Assembly (NCBI GenBank): GCA_028281525.1
Contig: JANQJR010000055.1
Span: 1 to 64,000 of the forward strand
DNA from: Magnetovibrio sp.
GTDB taxonomy: Bacteria; Pseudomonadota; Alphaproteobacteria; Rhodospirillales; Magnetovibrionaceae
DNA: 64,000 bases
Direction: 5' to 3'
How positions within the stretch are numbered: position 1 is the first letter of the stretch; each line of letters opens with the position of its first letter. A model generated the notes under the pieces. That model saw nothing but the letters and a program-made list of their open reading frames with translations. It was not told the DNA's origin and made no database searches. Shown here piece after piece: positions 55,230-64,000 of the stretch. The translations under genes were made by a program, and so were the position numbers.

Positions 55230-57191
55230 ATGAACATACGTCAAAAGCTCACGGTTTTTACCATTGGCGCACTGGTTTTGGTGCAGGTCCTGGTGGGGGC
55301 TTTGTTTGCCTATCTGCACTCGCAACATTTGTCCGAGCAAGCTTACGCAAACATCTCCAACGCCTTTGTCGCGCTGGATGATGAAATGATGTCATTAAAC
55401 CACCGCTTGGCGTCCAACGCGACCACGCTTGCAGGCCGTAAGGATTTCATCTCGTCGGTGTCCATGATATCGGCTTACCAAGACGTCGTGAACTATCGGC
55501 CGTTGGTATTCGATGTCGAAAAGACCTTGTTGAGCCGCGAGCTGTTAAAAGCTGTGCGCGCCGCCCAGGTTGACTTAATCAGCGTATATACGCCGGAAAA
55601 CGAATTGATCGCCTTCGCTGGGCGTTTGCCTTCCGGTGACTACGTATCCGGCATCCGGTCTTACGAAGACGGTCAGCCCGTTCTCAAAACAGAGTTTCCT
55701 GGCGGTCAAGGAGCTTCGGCAAAGGCGGAGCTTCCAACCATTCTGGATGCGTTGCCTTATCAAAGCCATTTGGAGACCGGCGGCACCGATTATCACCAAT
55801 GGGCTTTCGGTCTTTATGTTGAAGCGGCCGAGAAAATCAAACGCCCGTATCCGGACGGCAGCTTCCAGGAAATCGGCAGCATTTGGGTCCGGGAACAGTT
55901 GGACGAGGGGTTCGCCAGCGCCATTTCGCGAAAGAGCGGAATCCAGTTCAGCTTCATCATCCCAAACGGCATCAACATCGGCAACATGGCGGGGCAGAGC
56001 CTCATACGTTATACGGAGGACCTTTCCGCCTCAGCGTCAGATACCAACGAACCGGGGCATTTCGTGCGGGCGGAAAACCTGGATTTCTTCCTCGGCTACA
56101 AGTCTTTGCAGTTGGTGAACGGCGAGGGTGTCCTGATGCTGTTCGGTGCGCCGAAATCCGTTTTGTGGGGCGGGGTGCGCGATTTCCTCATTGCCACATT
56201 CTTTGTCCTGGCCGGTAGTTCTTTGCTGATCATTCCAGTTATGATGATGTTCATGAACAAGACCCTCAACGAACCGCTCGCGACGCTGATCAGCGGCGTC
56301 GACTCGCTGCGCGAAGGGAAGTTCAAACGCATTCCGTCGATCAGCTCTCACGATGAAATACGGGACTTGGCGGATTCCTACAACACCATGGTCGAAGCCA
56401 TCGAACAACGTGAAGACGCGTTGCTGCTGGCCAAAGAAGAGGCGGAAATCGCCAACCACACAAAAAGCATGTTTCTCGCCAACATGAGCCACGAATTGCG
56501 CACGCCCTTGAACGCGATCAACGGCTTTTCGCAGCTCATGACCGAAAAAACCTTCGGTGACATACCGAAGCCTTACGACGAATACGCCAAGCTGATCAAT
56601 GAGAGCGGCCTGCACCTGCTGCACATCATCAGCGACATCCTCGACATGACCAAGGTCGAGGTCGGCAAGTTCGAACTGAACGAAGAAAGCTTCGAACCGT
56701 CCACAATCATCAACGAAGCCATAAAACTGACCATGACCGATGCCACGTTGAACAAGGTGAGCGTCGAAAAGAACCTGGAGGGCAATTGCGTATTGTATGC
56801 CGACCCCTTGCGCTTCAAGCAGTGCTTGTTGAACTTGCTGTCCAACGCCTACAAATTTTCCTCCGGCGGCCGGGTTATGGTGCGCTCCGAAGCCCAACCC
56901 GACGGCATGTATGTGTTGGCCATCGCCGACAATGGTGTCGGCATGACGCCCGAACAGGTGCAACGGGCGTTGGAACCCTTCACCCAGGTCGGCTCCGGCG
57001 TGGACCCGCGAATTCACTTAAGCCAAGGGACGGGACTGGGGCTGACCCTGACGTCGAGTTTGGTGAAGCTGCACGGCGGAACATTGACGATCGCCAGCGA
57101 ACCGGGCGTCGGCACCACGGTCACCATCACATTCCCGAAATCGCGCTGTCAGCCCATTGCGTCTTCTCCACAGAACGACGCCGCAGACTGA
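55230..57191 (+). CDS. membrane histidine kinase with periplasmic sensor and HAMP
   Basis: 653 residues. TM1 at about 9-29 and TM2 at about 325-347 flank a large periplasmic Cache-like sensor. HAMP follows (NEPLATLISGVDSLREGKF), then HisKA with SHELRTPLN and the HATPase boxes NLLSNAYKF, ADNGVGM and GTGLGL. There is no receiver or Hpt domain, and no response regulator gene is adjacent. The two orphan binding proteins just upstream are candidate sensor subunits, as LuxP is for LuxQ. Confidence 0.92.
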   Translation: MNIRQKLTVFTIGALVLVQVLVGALFAYLHSQHLSEQAYANISNAFVALDDEMMSLNHRLASNATTLAGRKDFISSVSMISAYQDVVNYRPLVFDVEKTLLSRELLKAVRAAQVDLISVYTPENELIAFAGRLPSGDYVSGIRSYEDGQPVLKTEFPGGQGASAKAELPTILDALPYQSHLETGGTDYHQWAFGLYVEAAEKIKRPYPDGSFQEIGSIWVREQLDEGFASAISRKSGIQFSFIIPNGINIGNMAGQSLIRYTEDLSASASDTNEPGHFVRAENLDFFLGYKSLQLVNGEGVLMLFGAPKSVLWGGVRDFLIATFFVLAGSSLLIIPVMMMFMNKTLNEPLATLISGVDSLREGKFKRIPSISSHDEIRDLADSYNTMVEAIEQREDALLLAKEEAEIANHTKSMFLANMSHELRTPLNAINGFSQLMTEKTFGDIPKPYDEYAKLINESGLHLLHIISDILDMTKVEVGKFELNEESFEPSTIINEAIKLTMTDATLNKVSVEKNLEGNCVLYADPLRFKQCLLNLLSNAYKFSSGGRVMVRSEAQPDGMYVLAIADNGVGMTPEQVQRALEPFTQVGSGVDPRIHLSQGTGLGLTLTSSLVKLHGGTLTIASEPGVGTTVTITFPKSRCQPIASSPQNDAAD

Positions 57192-57222
57192 TCTCGTCAC
57201 GGCCGGCGGCGGGCAAAACGGT

Positions 57223-57239
57223 TTGAAACCCGGTTTCAA
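57223..57239. other. hairpin between kinase and trpX-like gene
   Basis: TTGAAAC and GTTTCAA form a perfect 7-bp stem with a CCG loop in the 110-base gap. No T-run follows, so it may regulate rather than end transcription. Confidence 0.35.
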
Positions 57240-57301
57240 TCCGATAACATTTGGCACGGTCCGGATTTAGAGGACGGACGAATTGTCACAGGGGAACAAT
57301 C

Positions 57302-58282
57302 ATGATCACGAACCGCGTCGGCCAACGCTTGACCACGGCCTTGATCGCCGCCGCCATGACGTTGGGAGCCGCCACATTGGCGCATGCCAAGGATGCCCAT
57401 GTCGCCATCACCCAGATCGTCGAACATCCGGCGCTGGACGCTGTGCGTAAGGGGGTCAAGGACGTCCTTGCCGAAGCCGGTTACGAGGAAGGCAAGAACC
57501 TCAAGTGGTCGTATGAAAGCGCGCAGGGCAATACCGCCACCGCCGCGCAAATCGCCAAGAAATTCGCAGGCGCAGGCCCCGACGTGATCGTCGCCATCGC
57601 CACGCCATCCGCACAAAACATGGTCGCCAGCACCAAGACCATTCCCATCGTGTTCAGCGCCGTCACCGATCCGGTGACCGCGAAGCTGGTCAGCGACCCG
57701 ATGCGCCCCGGTAAGAACGTCACCGGCGTGACCGACATGACACCGATCGCCGCGCACCTGGCGCTGGTCAAGCGCGTGGTTCCTGATGCCAAGAGGTTGG
57801 GCGTGGTCGCCAACCCCGGCGAAGCAAACTCCGTGTCCCTGGTCGAGCTGATCGAGCAAGAAGGCCCCAAGGCGGGCATGAGCGTCAAGGTCGCCGCCGC
57901 GACCAAGTCGGGCGAGGTGCTGGCCGCCGCGCGCTCCTTGGTTGGCAAGGTAGACGCCATCTACATCCCCACCGACAACACCGTGGTTTCCGCGTTTGAG
58001 GCCGTGGTCAAGGTCGGCAACGAAGCGAAAATCCCGATTTTGGCGGGTGACACGGACTCGGTTAAACGCGGCGCGGTCGCGGCCGCGGGCTTCAATTACT
58101 ATGACATCGGCCGCCAAACCGGCGACATGGTGGTGAAAATCTTGAAAGGTGCGAAGCCCGGCGACATGGCCGTGCAAGGCGTCGCCAAGACGGACTTATA
58201 CTTGAACGAAAAGTCCGCCAAGTCCCAAGGCGTGGTCTTGCCCGCCGACTTGGTCGGCGAGGCCAAGGACGTGATCCGCTGA
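57302..58282 (+). CDS. ABC transporter substrate-binding protein, TrpX type
   Basis: 326 residues from ATG 57302; the track start lies upstream. Signal peptide (RLTTALIAAAMTLGAATLAHA). TrpX-family motifs are VAITQIVEHPALDAVRKGV, PDVIVAIATPSAQNM, TIPIVFSAVTDPVTAKLV and NVTGVTDMTP. With the permease and ATPase that follow it forms a complete TrpXYZ-like importer. The ligand could be tryptophan, but the family includes others. Confidence 0.9.
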   Translation: MITNRVGQRLTTALIAAAMTLGAATLAHAKDAHVAITQIVEHPALDAVRKGVKDVLAEAGYEEGKNLKWSYESAQGNTATAAQIAKKFAGAGPDVIVAIATPSAQNMVASTKTIPIVFSAVTDPVTAKLVSDPMRPGKNVTGVTDMTPIAAHLALVKRVVPDAKRLGVVANPGEANSVSLVELIEQEGPKAGMSVKVAAATKSGEVLAAARSLVGKVDAIYIPTDNTVVSAFEAVVKVGNEAKIPILAGDTDSVKRGAVAAAGFNYYDIGRQTGDMVVKILKGAKPGDMAVQGVAKTDLYLNEKSAKSQGVVLPADLVGEAKDVIR

Positions 58283-58305
58283 AGCGTGTCTCTGGATAGC
58301 GTGAT

Positions 58306-59223
58306 ATGAGCCAAATCGCATTTCTCGGCGCGATCGAGGTCGGACTGCTGTTCGCCTTTGTGGCGTTGGGCGTTTATTTGTCCTTTCGCGTTCTGCAGTT
58401 CCCCGACTTGACCGTCGACGGCAGCTTTCCGTTGGGCGCGGCGGTGTGCGCGGCGATGATTGTTGCGGGCTACAACCCATATGTGGCGAGTCTCATGGCG
58501 GCCATCGCCGGCGCCATGGCAGGGGTGGTGACGGCGTGGCTTAACGTGCGTCTGAAAATTCTTCACCTGCTGGCGTCGATCCTGACCATGATCGCGCTGT
58601 ATTCGGTGAATCTCCGCATCATGGGACGGCCCAATGTGGCGTTGTTGGGGGAGACGACGGTGTTCACGCCGCTGGAAAGCCTTGAGACGCCCATGTACAT
58701 CACGCTGCCCATCGCCCTGTTCGTGCTGGTTGTGATCGTCAAACTGGCGCTCGATTGGTTCTTGAATTCCGAAGTGGGGCTGGCGATGCGCGCCACCGGC
58801 GTCAATCCGCGCATGGCCCGCGCCCAAGGCATCCACACCAGCGGTTACATCATCGGCGGCATGGCGCTGTCCAACGCGCTGGTCGCCTTCGCGGGCGCCT
58901 TGTTCGCACAAAGCCAAGGCGCCGCGGACGTGACGCTCGGCGTCGGCGTCATCGTCGTCGGGCTGGCTGCCGTGATCGGCGGCGAAGCCATCATCTCCAC
59001 CGCAACGGTGTTCCGCGCTACCATCGCCTGCATTCTCGGCTCGATCCTGTATCGCTTGGCCGTGGCCGGGGCGCTCAACGCCGACGTGCTGGGGCTTAAG
59101 GCGCAGGACTTGAACCTGATCACCGCCGTACTGGTGGCCTTGGCCATGGTGCTGCCGGGTGTGCGCATGCCGTTTCGCGCCGGACGGGGGCAGGGCCGCA
59201 ATAAGGGGAGGCGGCGGATATGA
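58306..59223 (+). CDS. ABC transporter permease, TrpY type
   Basis: 305 residues, about eight to ten TM segments. The BPD_transp_2-type region DLTVDGSFPLGAAVCAAMI and VGLAMRATGVNPRMARAQGI is characteristic. The positively charged C-terminus (RAGRGQGRNKGRRR) is cytoplasmic. It overlaps the ATPase gene by four bases. Confidence 0.92.
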   Translation: MSQIAFLGAIEVGLLFAFVALGVYLSFRVLQFPDLTVDGSFPLGAAVCAAMIVAGYNPYVASLMAAIAGAMAGVVTAWLNVRLKILHLLASILTMIALYSVNLRIMGRPNVALLGETTVFTPLESLETPMYITLPIALFVLVVIVKLALDWFLNSEVGLAMRATGVNPRMARAQGIHTSGYIIGGMALSNALVAFAGALFAQSQGAADVTLGVGVIVVGLAAVIGGEAIISTATVFRATIACILGSILYRLAVAGALNADVLGLKAQDLNLITAVLVALAMVLPGVRMPFRAGRGQGRNKGRRRI

Positions 59224-60014
59224 TCGAAGCCAAAGGCTTGGCCGTCACCTTCAACCCCGGGAGCCCGATGGAAACGCCCGCCATGCGCGGCATCGACCTG
59301 GCGATACCCGAAGGCGAGTTCGTCACCGTGATCGGCTCCAACGGCGCGGGCAAAAGCACCTTCCTGAATGCTTTGGCGGGTGAGCTCAAACCGGACCAGG
59401 GCAACATCCTGATCGACAACCAGGACGTCACCAACTGGCCCACGGCCAAGCGCGCCGGATTGGTCGCGCGTGTGTTCCAAGACCCCTTGGGCGGCAGTTG
59501 CGCCAACCTGACCATCGAAGAAAACCTGGCTCTGGCGCAAGCCCGTGGCCGCAACCGCGGTCTCGGTGCGGCGGTGTATGAGAGTTTGCGCGATGAGTTC
59601 CGCGCGCACATCGCGCGTCTCAATCTGGGTCTCGAAAACAGGTTGGGCGATCGCATGGAGCTGTTGTCAGGCGGGCAGCGCCAAGCGGTGAGCCTTTTGA
59701 TGTCCGCGTTGCAACCGATGAAGATTTTGCTGCTCGACGAACACACGGCGGCGCTGGATCCCAAGACGGCGGCGTTCGTCTTGGAACTGACCGAGGAAAT
59801 CGTGGCGGAGCGGGGGCTCACCACCTTGATGGTCACGCATTCCATGCGCCAAGCGTTGGACGTCGGCAATCGTACCGTGATGCTGCACGAAGGCCGCGTG
59901 GTTCTGGACGTTCAAGGGGACGAAAAAAAGGGCATGACCGTCGAAGACTTGCTGCATATGTTCGAGCGTGTCCGCGGCGCGGAACTCGACGACGATAAGC
60001 TTTTGTTGAGTTGA
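59220..60014 (+). CDS. ABC transporter ATP-binding protein, TrpZ type
   Basis: 264 residues. Walker A GSNGAGKST, Q-loop FQDPLGG, signature LSGGQRQAVSL, Walker B ILLLDEHTAALDP and the switch His in VTHSM. It energises the TrpXY importer. The start overlaps the permease stop (ATGA). Confidence 0.95.
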   Translation: MIEAKGLAVTFNPGSPMETPAMRGIDLAIPEGEFVTVIGSNGAGKSTFLNALAGELKPDQGNILIDNQDVTNWPTAKRAGLVARVFQDPLGGSCANLTIEENLALAQARGRNRGLGAAVYESLRDEFRAHIARLNLGLENRLGDRMELLSGGQRQAVSLLMSALQPMKILLLDEHTAALDPKTAAFVLELTEEIVAERGLTTLMVTHSMRQALDVGNRTVMLHEGRVVLDVQGDEKKGMTVEDLLHMFERVRGAELDDDKLLLS

Positions 60015-60349
60015 ATATCACCTAATCCATGGTGCTATGACGCGCTGACGGCTCGACATGTCATATCAAAATCCTTTGAGGACAGGGGTGGCAGAGGGAG
60101 CAAGGGGGGCCACCGGATTTTGGCTGCGCCGGACCAAGAGTTGGCGTGTTCAAGCCTCATCCATGCCTTTATGTCACCAAGCCTCAAAGCTGCAACCAAG
60201 TCATCATGGTCGAACCGGGTGGCGGTGCAGACTGAAGTGTGCTATGCTGCACTGCACAATGAGATTGCTTTTTCACTCTTGAACGTGTAGAAAGATCGGC
60301 CCACCGGGAAGATTCCGGTGGCAAAAACAGCAAAGCGAGGTTGGGAACC
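60015..60349. other. 335-base intergenic region before panD
   Basis: No ORF is supported. It contains a GGTGGC/GCCACC inverted repeat (60087-60114), a TTGCTT-17-TAGAAA promoter-like pair near 60265-60293, and a 7-bp stem CCACCGG/CCGGTGG (60301-60321) in the probable panD leader. Confidence 0.5.
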
Positions 60350-60805
60350 ATGATCCAGATCGTACGCGCCAAACTGCACGGCATCCGCGTCACCGACGCC
60401 AATTTGGAATACCAGGGCTCCATCACCCTGGACCCGGAACTGTGTGAACGCGTCGGCATCATCCCGATGGAATTCGTGGACATCTGGAACAAGAATTCTG
60501 GCGCACGTATTCAAACTTACGTGATCCTGGGCGAGCCGGGTTCGCGCTGCTGCGTACTCAACGGATCGGCCGCGCGCACCTGTCAGCCGGGCGATGAAAT
60601 CATCATTGCCGCACGCGAATACGTCTCTCGCGACGAGATTTACGACATCAAACCCAAGGTTCTGACGTTCAAAGACAACAACGAAATCGACCAGGAACTC
60701 TATTACGATGTCTTCGAAACGCCGGAGCGTGCGCATAACTTCCGCATCATGAACGGCGACAACGTGGTCGACTTCCGCGACAGCGCCAAAAAATCCGCAA
60801 ATTGA
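60350..60805 (+). CDS. panD: aspartate 1-decarboxylase
   Basis: 151 residues from ATG 60350; the track TTG at 60341 is rejected. The sequence MIQIVRAKLHGIRVTDANLEYQGSITLD carries the Gly-Ser self-cleavage site (S25 becomes the pyruvoyl group), followed by FVDIWNKNSGARIQTYVI and GSAARTCQPGDEIIIAA. It makes beta-alanine for pantothenate. About 30 extra residues at the C-terminus exceed the E. coli length (126). Confidence 0.9.
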   Translation: MIQIVRAKLHGIRVTDANLEYQGSITLDPELCERVGIIPMEFVDIWNKNSGARIQTYVILGEPGSRCCVLNGSAARTCQPGDEIIIAAREYVSRDEIYDIKPKVLTFKDNNEIDQELYYDVFETPERAHNFRIMNGDNVVDFRDSAKKSAN

Positions 60806-60851
60806 GCTCTCAGCCCTTTCATTTTAAACGCACATTAGGCCCCGCTAATAC

Positions 60852-60880
60852 TTGACTGTTTTGGTAGGTCTTCCCATATC
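60852..60880 (+). promoter_or_regulatory. candidate sigma-70 promoter for the gene at 60930
   Basis: TTGACT at 60852-60857, 17-base spacer, CATATC at 60875-60880, about 50 bases before the ATG; TATCTT at 60877 is an alternative -10. Confidence 0.48.
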
Positions 60881-60929
60881 TTAAGCATCATCGGACGTAC
60901 CCGATGCACCAAGAAAAGGAGACCCCGAA

Positions 60930-61379
60930 ATGTCAAATTTTATCCCGAATTTTCCCAATGACGGCGTGGTGACCGTGAACCGCGTCCTGTTGAAACCCGA
61001 ATTCGATACCGACGACCTGCAAGAACGCGTCGCGATGCTTTGCGAAAACGTCAAAACGTATCATTCCGAAACGGGTTTTTGCGGCGGTTTCGTCATGAAC
61101 AACGCCGGTCTCGTGTCCAACGAAGGCAGCACCGTCGGGCAAACGGTGAAAAGCCCGCTTAAGGACAAGGAAGCGTTGATCGTCACCTTCTGGCGGTCTT
61201 TCGAAGAACATGAGGAATCGCACAAGAGTGACACCTTCCAGCCGTTGTTCGCCGATGTCCTGGAGCTTTGCGAAAACGGCAACGAGGAAATCGCCTACAC
61301 CATGCTGTGGTCCGGCAAAGCCTATTCCCCCGAAGAAGCCGCCGCCGCCAGGGCCGCCAAGGAACGCTTCGCGGCTTAA
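60930..61379 (+). CDS. conserved protein, possible ABM-type dimeric alpha/beta barrel
   Basis: 149 residues with AGGAGA upstream. VTVNRVLLKPEFDTDDLQERVAMLCENVKTY, then KEALIVTFWRSFEEHEESHKS, resembles the betaalpha repeats of antibiotic-biosynthesis-monooxygenase-type proteins, which bind hydrophobic ligands or heme. The match is weak and no catalytic residues are known. Cytoplasmic, Ala-rich C-terminal helix. Monocistronic by its own promoter. Confidence 0.66.
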   Translation: MSNFIPNFPNDGVVTVNRVLLKPEFDTDDLQERVAMLCENVKTYHSETGFCGGFVMNNAGLVSNEGSTVGQTVKSPLKDKEALIVTFWRSFEEHEESHKSDTFQPLFADVLELCENGNEEIAYTMLWSGKAYSPEEAAAARAAKERFAA

Positions 61380-61693
61380 AGACAGGTCCCGTCCACCACT
61401 ACGATGCCCACGCGAACACGCAGCCAATGGGCATCGTGGAGGTCTCATCCAGCCAAAAATACAAAAAACAGCATCTTGATAGACCCACGAGCGCCAGGGT
61501 CGGATCGTCTTTGGCGGAATCACTTGATTGTGATTCCGCCTCTTAGAGGACGATTCACGAATTCGGGTGAAGCGGCAGCCTTGTGCCCGCTTGGCAGAGG
61601 GCTACGAGATATGGTAACTAAGCGCTCTTCTCTTTATGCGATTCAAGGACCTTCCCCGGGGTATTCCTCAAAACGGAAATGGATGAGACGCAC
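61380..61693. other. 314-base intergenic region before rpiB
   Basis: It holds an inverted repeat ACGATGCCCA/TGGGCATCGT (61400-61437), the hairpin element at 61496-61557, and about 135 bases of leader. The track ORFs that cross it are not supported. Confidence 0.5.
61496..61557. repeat. AGGGTCGGATCGTCT hairpin element, copy 2
   Basis: The 15-mer AGGGTCGGATCGTCT (61496-61510) is followed by arms GGCGGAATCAC (61513-61523) and GTGATTCCGCC (61530-61540), and an outer imperfect pair GATCGTC/GGACGAT. Copy 1 at 7878 has the same head but a different stem. Confidence 0.65.
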
Positions 61694-62140
61694 ATGTCGA
61701 CCGAAACCATCGCCATCGCCTGTGACCACGGCGCACTTGCGCTGAAGGACCACATCGTTTCCTACTTAAAAGGGAGGGGATTCGACATTCTCGATCTGGG
61801 CGTCAGCGGCCCGGATTCCGTCGACTACCCGGATTACGGCTACAAACTCGCCCAAAGCCTCAAAGACGGCCAAGCGTCCCGCGGTGTCTTGATGTGCGGC
61901 AGCGGCATCGGTATCTCCATTGCGGCCAATCGCTTCCCGGAAGTGCGTGCCGCCTTGGTGCATGACGTGACCGGCGCGCGCCTGTCGCGCGAACACAACG
62001 ACGCCAACGTGATCGTTTTCGGTGGCCGCATGATTGGCTCCGATCTTTGTGAAGAGTGCGTCGATACCTTCCTCAACACCGAATTCGAAGGTGGCCGGCA
62101 CGAGCGCCGGGTAGGCAAGTTGTCCAATCCACCACTTTAA
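61694..62140 (+). CDS. rpiB: ribose 5-phosphate isomerase B
   Basis: 148 residues from ATG 61694; ATG 61679 is an alternative. Motifs [32 protein letters not shown] and [17 protein letters not shown], with the catalytic Cys in MCGSG. It interconverts ribose 5-phosphate and ribulose 5-phosphate. It precedes glyA by 29 bases. Confidence 0.95.
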   Translation: MSTETIAIACDHGALALKDHIVSYLKGRGFDILDLGVSGPDSVDYPDYGYKLAQSLKDGQASRGVLMCGSGIGISIAANRFPEVRAALVHDVTGARLSREHNDANVIVFGGRMIGSDLCEECVDTFLNTEFEGGRHERRVGKLSNPPL

Positions 62141-62169
62141 ATTTTCATTTATCAGCAGCAGAGCCGCCC

Positions 62170-63465
62170 ATGACCGATTATCCCAACGACGAACTCGCCA
62201 AATTCTTTTCCACGTCCTTGGCAGACGCGGACCCGGACCTGAAGTCTTCCATCGACCAGGAACTGGGCCGCCAGCAAAACCAGATTGAGCTGATTGCATC
62301 GGAAAACATCGTTTCCAAAGCGGTGCTCGAAGCCCAGGGCAGCGTGCTCACCAACAAGTACGCTGAGGGTTACCCGGGGCGGCGCTATTACGGCGGTTGT
62401 GAATTCGTCGACATCTCCGAACAGCTCGCCCGCGAGCGCGCCAAAGAACTTTTCGACTGCGATTACGTCAACGTCCAGCCGCATTCGGGCGCGCAAGCCA
62501 ACGGCGGCGTGTTCATGGCGCTTTTGCAACCGGGCGACACCATTTTGGGGATGAGCTTGGATGCCGGCGGACACCTGACCCACGGCGCGCCGCCCGCGCA
62601 ATCGGGCAAATGGTTCAACGCGGTGCAATACGGCGTGCGTGAAGACACGCTGACCATCGATTACGATCAAGTCGAAGCCTTGGCGAAAGAGCACAGTCCC
62701 AAACTGATCATTGCCGGCGGCTCGGCCTATCCGCGTCACATCGACTTCGCCAGATTCCGTGAGATCTGCGACGCCGTGGGCGCCTACATGATGGTCGACA
62801 TGGCGCATTTCGCCGGTCTGGTCGCAGCCGGCCTGCACCCGAGTCCTGTCGGCATCGCCGACGTCACCACTACCACCACCCACAAAACCTTGCGCGGTCC
62901 GCGCGGCGGCATGATCCTGACCAACGACGCGGAGATTGCGAAGAAGGTCAACTCCGCCATCTTCCCGGGTCTGCAAGGCGGCCCTCTGATGCATGTCATT
63001 GCCGCCAAGGCGGTGGCTTTCGGCGAAGCCTTGCAGCCGGGTTTCAAGACTTACGCTCAAGACGTCATCGACAACGCCCAAGCGTTGGCGGCCACCATGG
63101 TCGAAGGCGGCTACGCCATTTCCACCGGCGGCACCGACACGCACCTGATGCTGGTCGACTTACGCCCCAAGGGGGTCAAGGGCAACGCCGCCGAACACGC
63201 GTTGGATCGCGCGGGCATCACCTGCAACAAGAACGGCATTCCGTTCGATACGGAAAAACCCATGATCACGTCAGGCATTCGTCTCGGCACGCCTGCGGGC
63301 ACCACCCGCGGTTTCGGCGTGGAGGAATTCAAGGACATCGGCCGGATGGTCTGCGAAGTGCTCGACGGCCTCGCGCAGCATGGGGAGGAGGCCAACGCCG
63401 AGATCGAGCAGGCCGTGCGGGACAAGGTCGAAGCGCTGTGCGCGCGCTTCCCGATTTACGGTTGA
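62170..63465 (+). CDS. glyA: serine hydroxymethyltransferase
   Basis: 431 residues from ATG 62170; the track start lies inside rpiB. PLP enzyme: [31 protein letters not shown], and [14 protein letters not shown] with K239. It converts serine and tetrahydrofolate to glycine and methylene-THF. Full length. It lies in the conserved rpiB-glyA-nrdR-ribD order. Confidence 0.97.
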   Translation: MTDYPNDELAKFFSTSLADADPDLKSSIDQELGRQQNQIELIASENIVSKAVLEAQGSVLTNKYAEGYPGRRYYGGCEFVDISEQLARERAKELFDCDYVNVQPHSGAQANGGVFMALLQPGDTILGMSLDAGGHLTHGAPPAQSGKWFNAVQYGVREDTLTIDYDQVEALAKEHSPKLIIAGGSAYPRHIDFARFREICDAVGAYMMVDMAHFAGLVAAGLHPSPVGIADVTTTTTHKTLRGPRGGMILTNDAEIAKKVNSAIFPGLQGGPLMHVIAAKAVAFGEALQPGFKTYAQDVIDNAQALAATMVEGGYAISTGGTDTHLMLVDLRPKGVKGNAAEHALDRAGITCNKNGIPFDTEKPMITSGIRLGTPAGTTRGFGVEEFKDIGRMVCEVLDGLAQHGEEANAEIEQAVRDKVEALCARFPIYG

Positions 63466-63494
63466 TCTTATTGGGGTAGGGGGAGAAAAACGCC

Positions 63495-63950
63495 ATGCGC
63501 TGCCCGTTTTGCGGTAACCACGACACCCAGGTCAAAGACTCGCGGCCCAGCGAGGACAACGCCACCATCCGCCGCCGGCGTTACTGCCCGGCATGCGGAT
63601 CGCGCTTCACCACGTTTGAACGCGTACATCTGCGCGAATTGACCGTGGTCAAAAGCCATGGCGAGAAGGTCCCGTTCGACCGCGAAAAGGTCAAACGCTC
63701 CATGGAGGTCGCGTTGCGCAAACGTCCCGTGGACAGCGACCAGATCGAACGCATCGTCAATGGCATCCAGCGCCGCCTGGAAACATCGGGCGAAACGGAA
63801 ATTCCGTCCAAGGCTATCGGCGAGTTGATCATGGAACGGCTCATGGAACTGGACAAAGTGGCCTATGTGCGCTTTGCCTCCGTCTACAAAGACTTCCACG
63901 AAATCAAAGACTTCAACGAATTTATCGGGAATTTGGGTGAACGCGAGTAA
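63495..63950 (+). CDS. nrdR: transcriptional repressor NrdR
   Basis: 151 residues. Zinc ribbon C3, C6, C31, C34 ([14 protein letters not shown]) followed by the ATP-cone ([20 protein letters not shown]). It senses ATP/dATP and represses ribonucleotide reductase genes. The next gene starts inside its 3' end. Confidence 0.97.
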   Translation: MRCPFCGNHDTQVKDSRPSEDNATIRRRRYCPACGSRFTTFERVHLRELTVVKSHGEKVPFDREKVKRSMEVALRKRPVDSDQIERIVNGIQRRLETSGETEIPSKAIGELIMERLMELDKVAYVRFASVYKDFHEIKDFNEFIGNLGERE

Positions 63951-64000
63951 CCGCCTGGATCAGGATTTCATGCGCGCCGCATTGTCGTTGGCGCGCCGCG
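63937..64000 (+). CDS. ribD: start of riboflavin biosynthesis protein RibD (3' end outside window)
   Basis: A GTG at 63937, overlapping the nrdR stop by 14 bases, opens a frame reading (V/M)[20 protein letters not shown] to the window edge. DxxFMxxALxLAxR is the N-terminal hallmark of the RibD deaminase domain, and nrdR-ribD is a common order. Only about 21 residues are visible, too short for the ORF track. Confidence 0.68.
   Translation, partial: MNASNRLDQDFMRAALSLARR

Noticed and set aside
62152-63144. A 330-residue minus-strand ORF opposite glyA
   Set aside because: Antisense shadow; glyA is complete on the other strand.

Overview
This 64 kb window is chromosomal DNA of a motile, Gram-negative alphaproteobacterium, most likely of the Rhodospirillales. 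The grounds are the high-GC coding style, the gene orders lipA-ratA, rpoZ-relA/spoT-pdxJ-acpS-lepB-rnc-era and rpiB-glyA-nrdR-ribD, the families DUF4169, DUF4170 and DUF6898, an arginyltransferase (Bpt), motAB and a CheW. The taxon is an inference; no rRNA or tRNA gene was seen. The window opens inside lpd and closes just after the start of ribD.

Layout. (1) 1-5.4 kb: lipoate/central metabolism (lpd end, lipA, ratA-like, cinA, pgpA), interrupted by a GNAT, an outer-membrane barrel, an arsR-like remnant and an arsM that overlaps lipA by one base. (2) 5.4-8.2 kb: cell-shape pair (membrane-anchored M23 peptidase and bactofilin) flanked by small palindromic repeats. (3) 8.2-18.8 kb: diheme cytochrome, lytic transglycosylase, dapA, smpB, a sulfite-oxidase-fold MoCo protein, a single receiver domain, thrH, family 5 uracil-DNA glycosylase, a GGDEF protein, a NYN nuclease and folK. 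(4) 18.8-21.9 kb: a diheme cytochrome and a PQQ-type propeller behind a near-consensus promoter, then a barrel protein. (5) 22-29.1 kb: conserved rpoZ-to-era housekeeping run. (6) 29.1-35.8 kb: accessory genes between era, recO and parC (phospholipase-D-like protein with a small helical partner, DUF4349 lipoprotein, aminotransferase, MarR-like regulator with a palindromic operator candidate, Cys-rich protein, MITE-like element). (7) 35.9-47.3 kb: parC, bioY, a TRAP transporter whose large permease carries a long coiled-coil tail, bpt, motB and motA. (8) 47.6-52.8 kb: flavin reductase coupled to a membrane methyltransferase, a small basic protein behind a CRP-like site, threonine ammonia-lyase, CheW, hemB. 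(9) 53-60 kb: two orphan periplasmic binding proteins, a hybrid-less histidine kinase and a TrpXYZ-type ABC transporter in one direction. (10) 60.3-64 kb: panD, a monooxygenase-like protein, rpiB, glyA, nrdR and the start of ribD.

The most interesting structure lies outside the housekeeping genes: three families of short inverted-repeat elements, each present as at least two copies; an arsR scar; a candidate three-component sensory locus with its own promoter and a hairpin over the ribosome binding site; and the PLD gene pair. No CRISPR array, rRNA, tRNA, complete insertion sequence or prophage was recognised.
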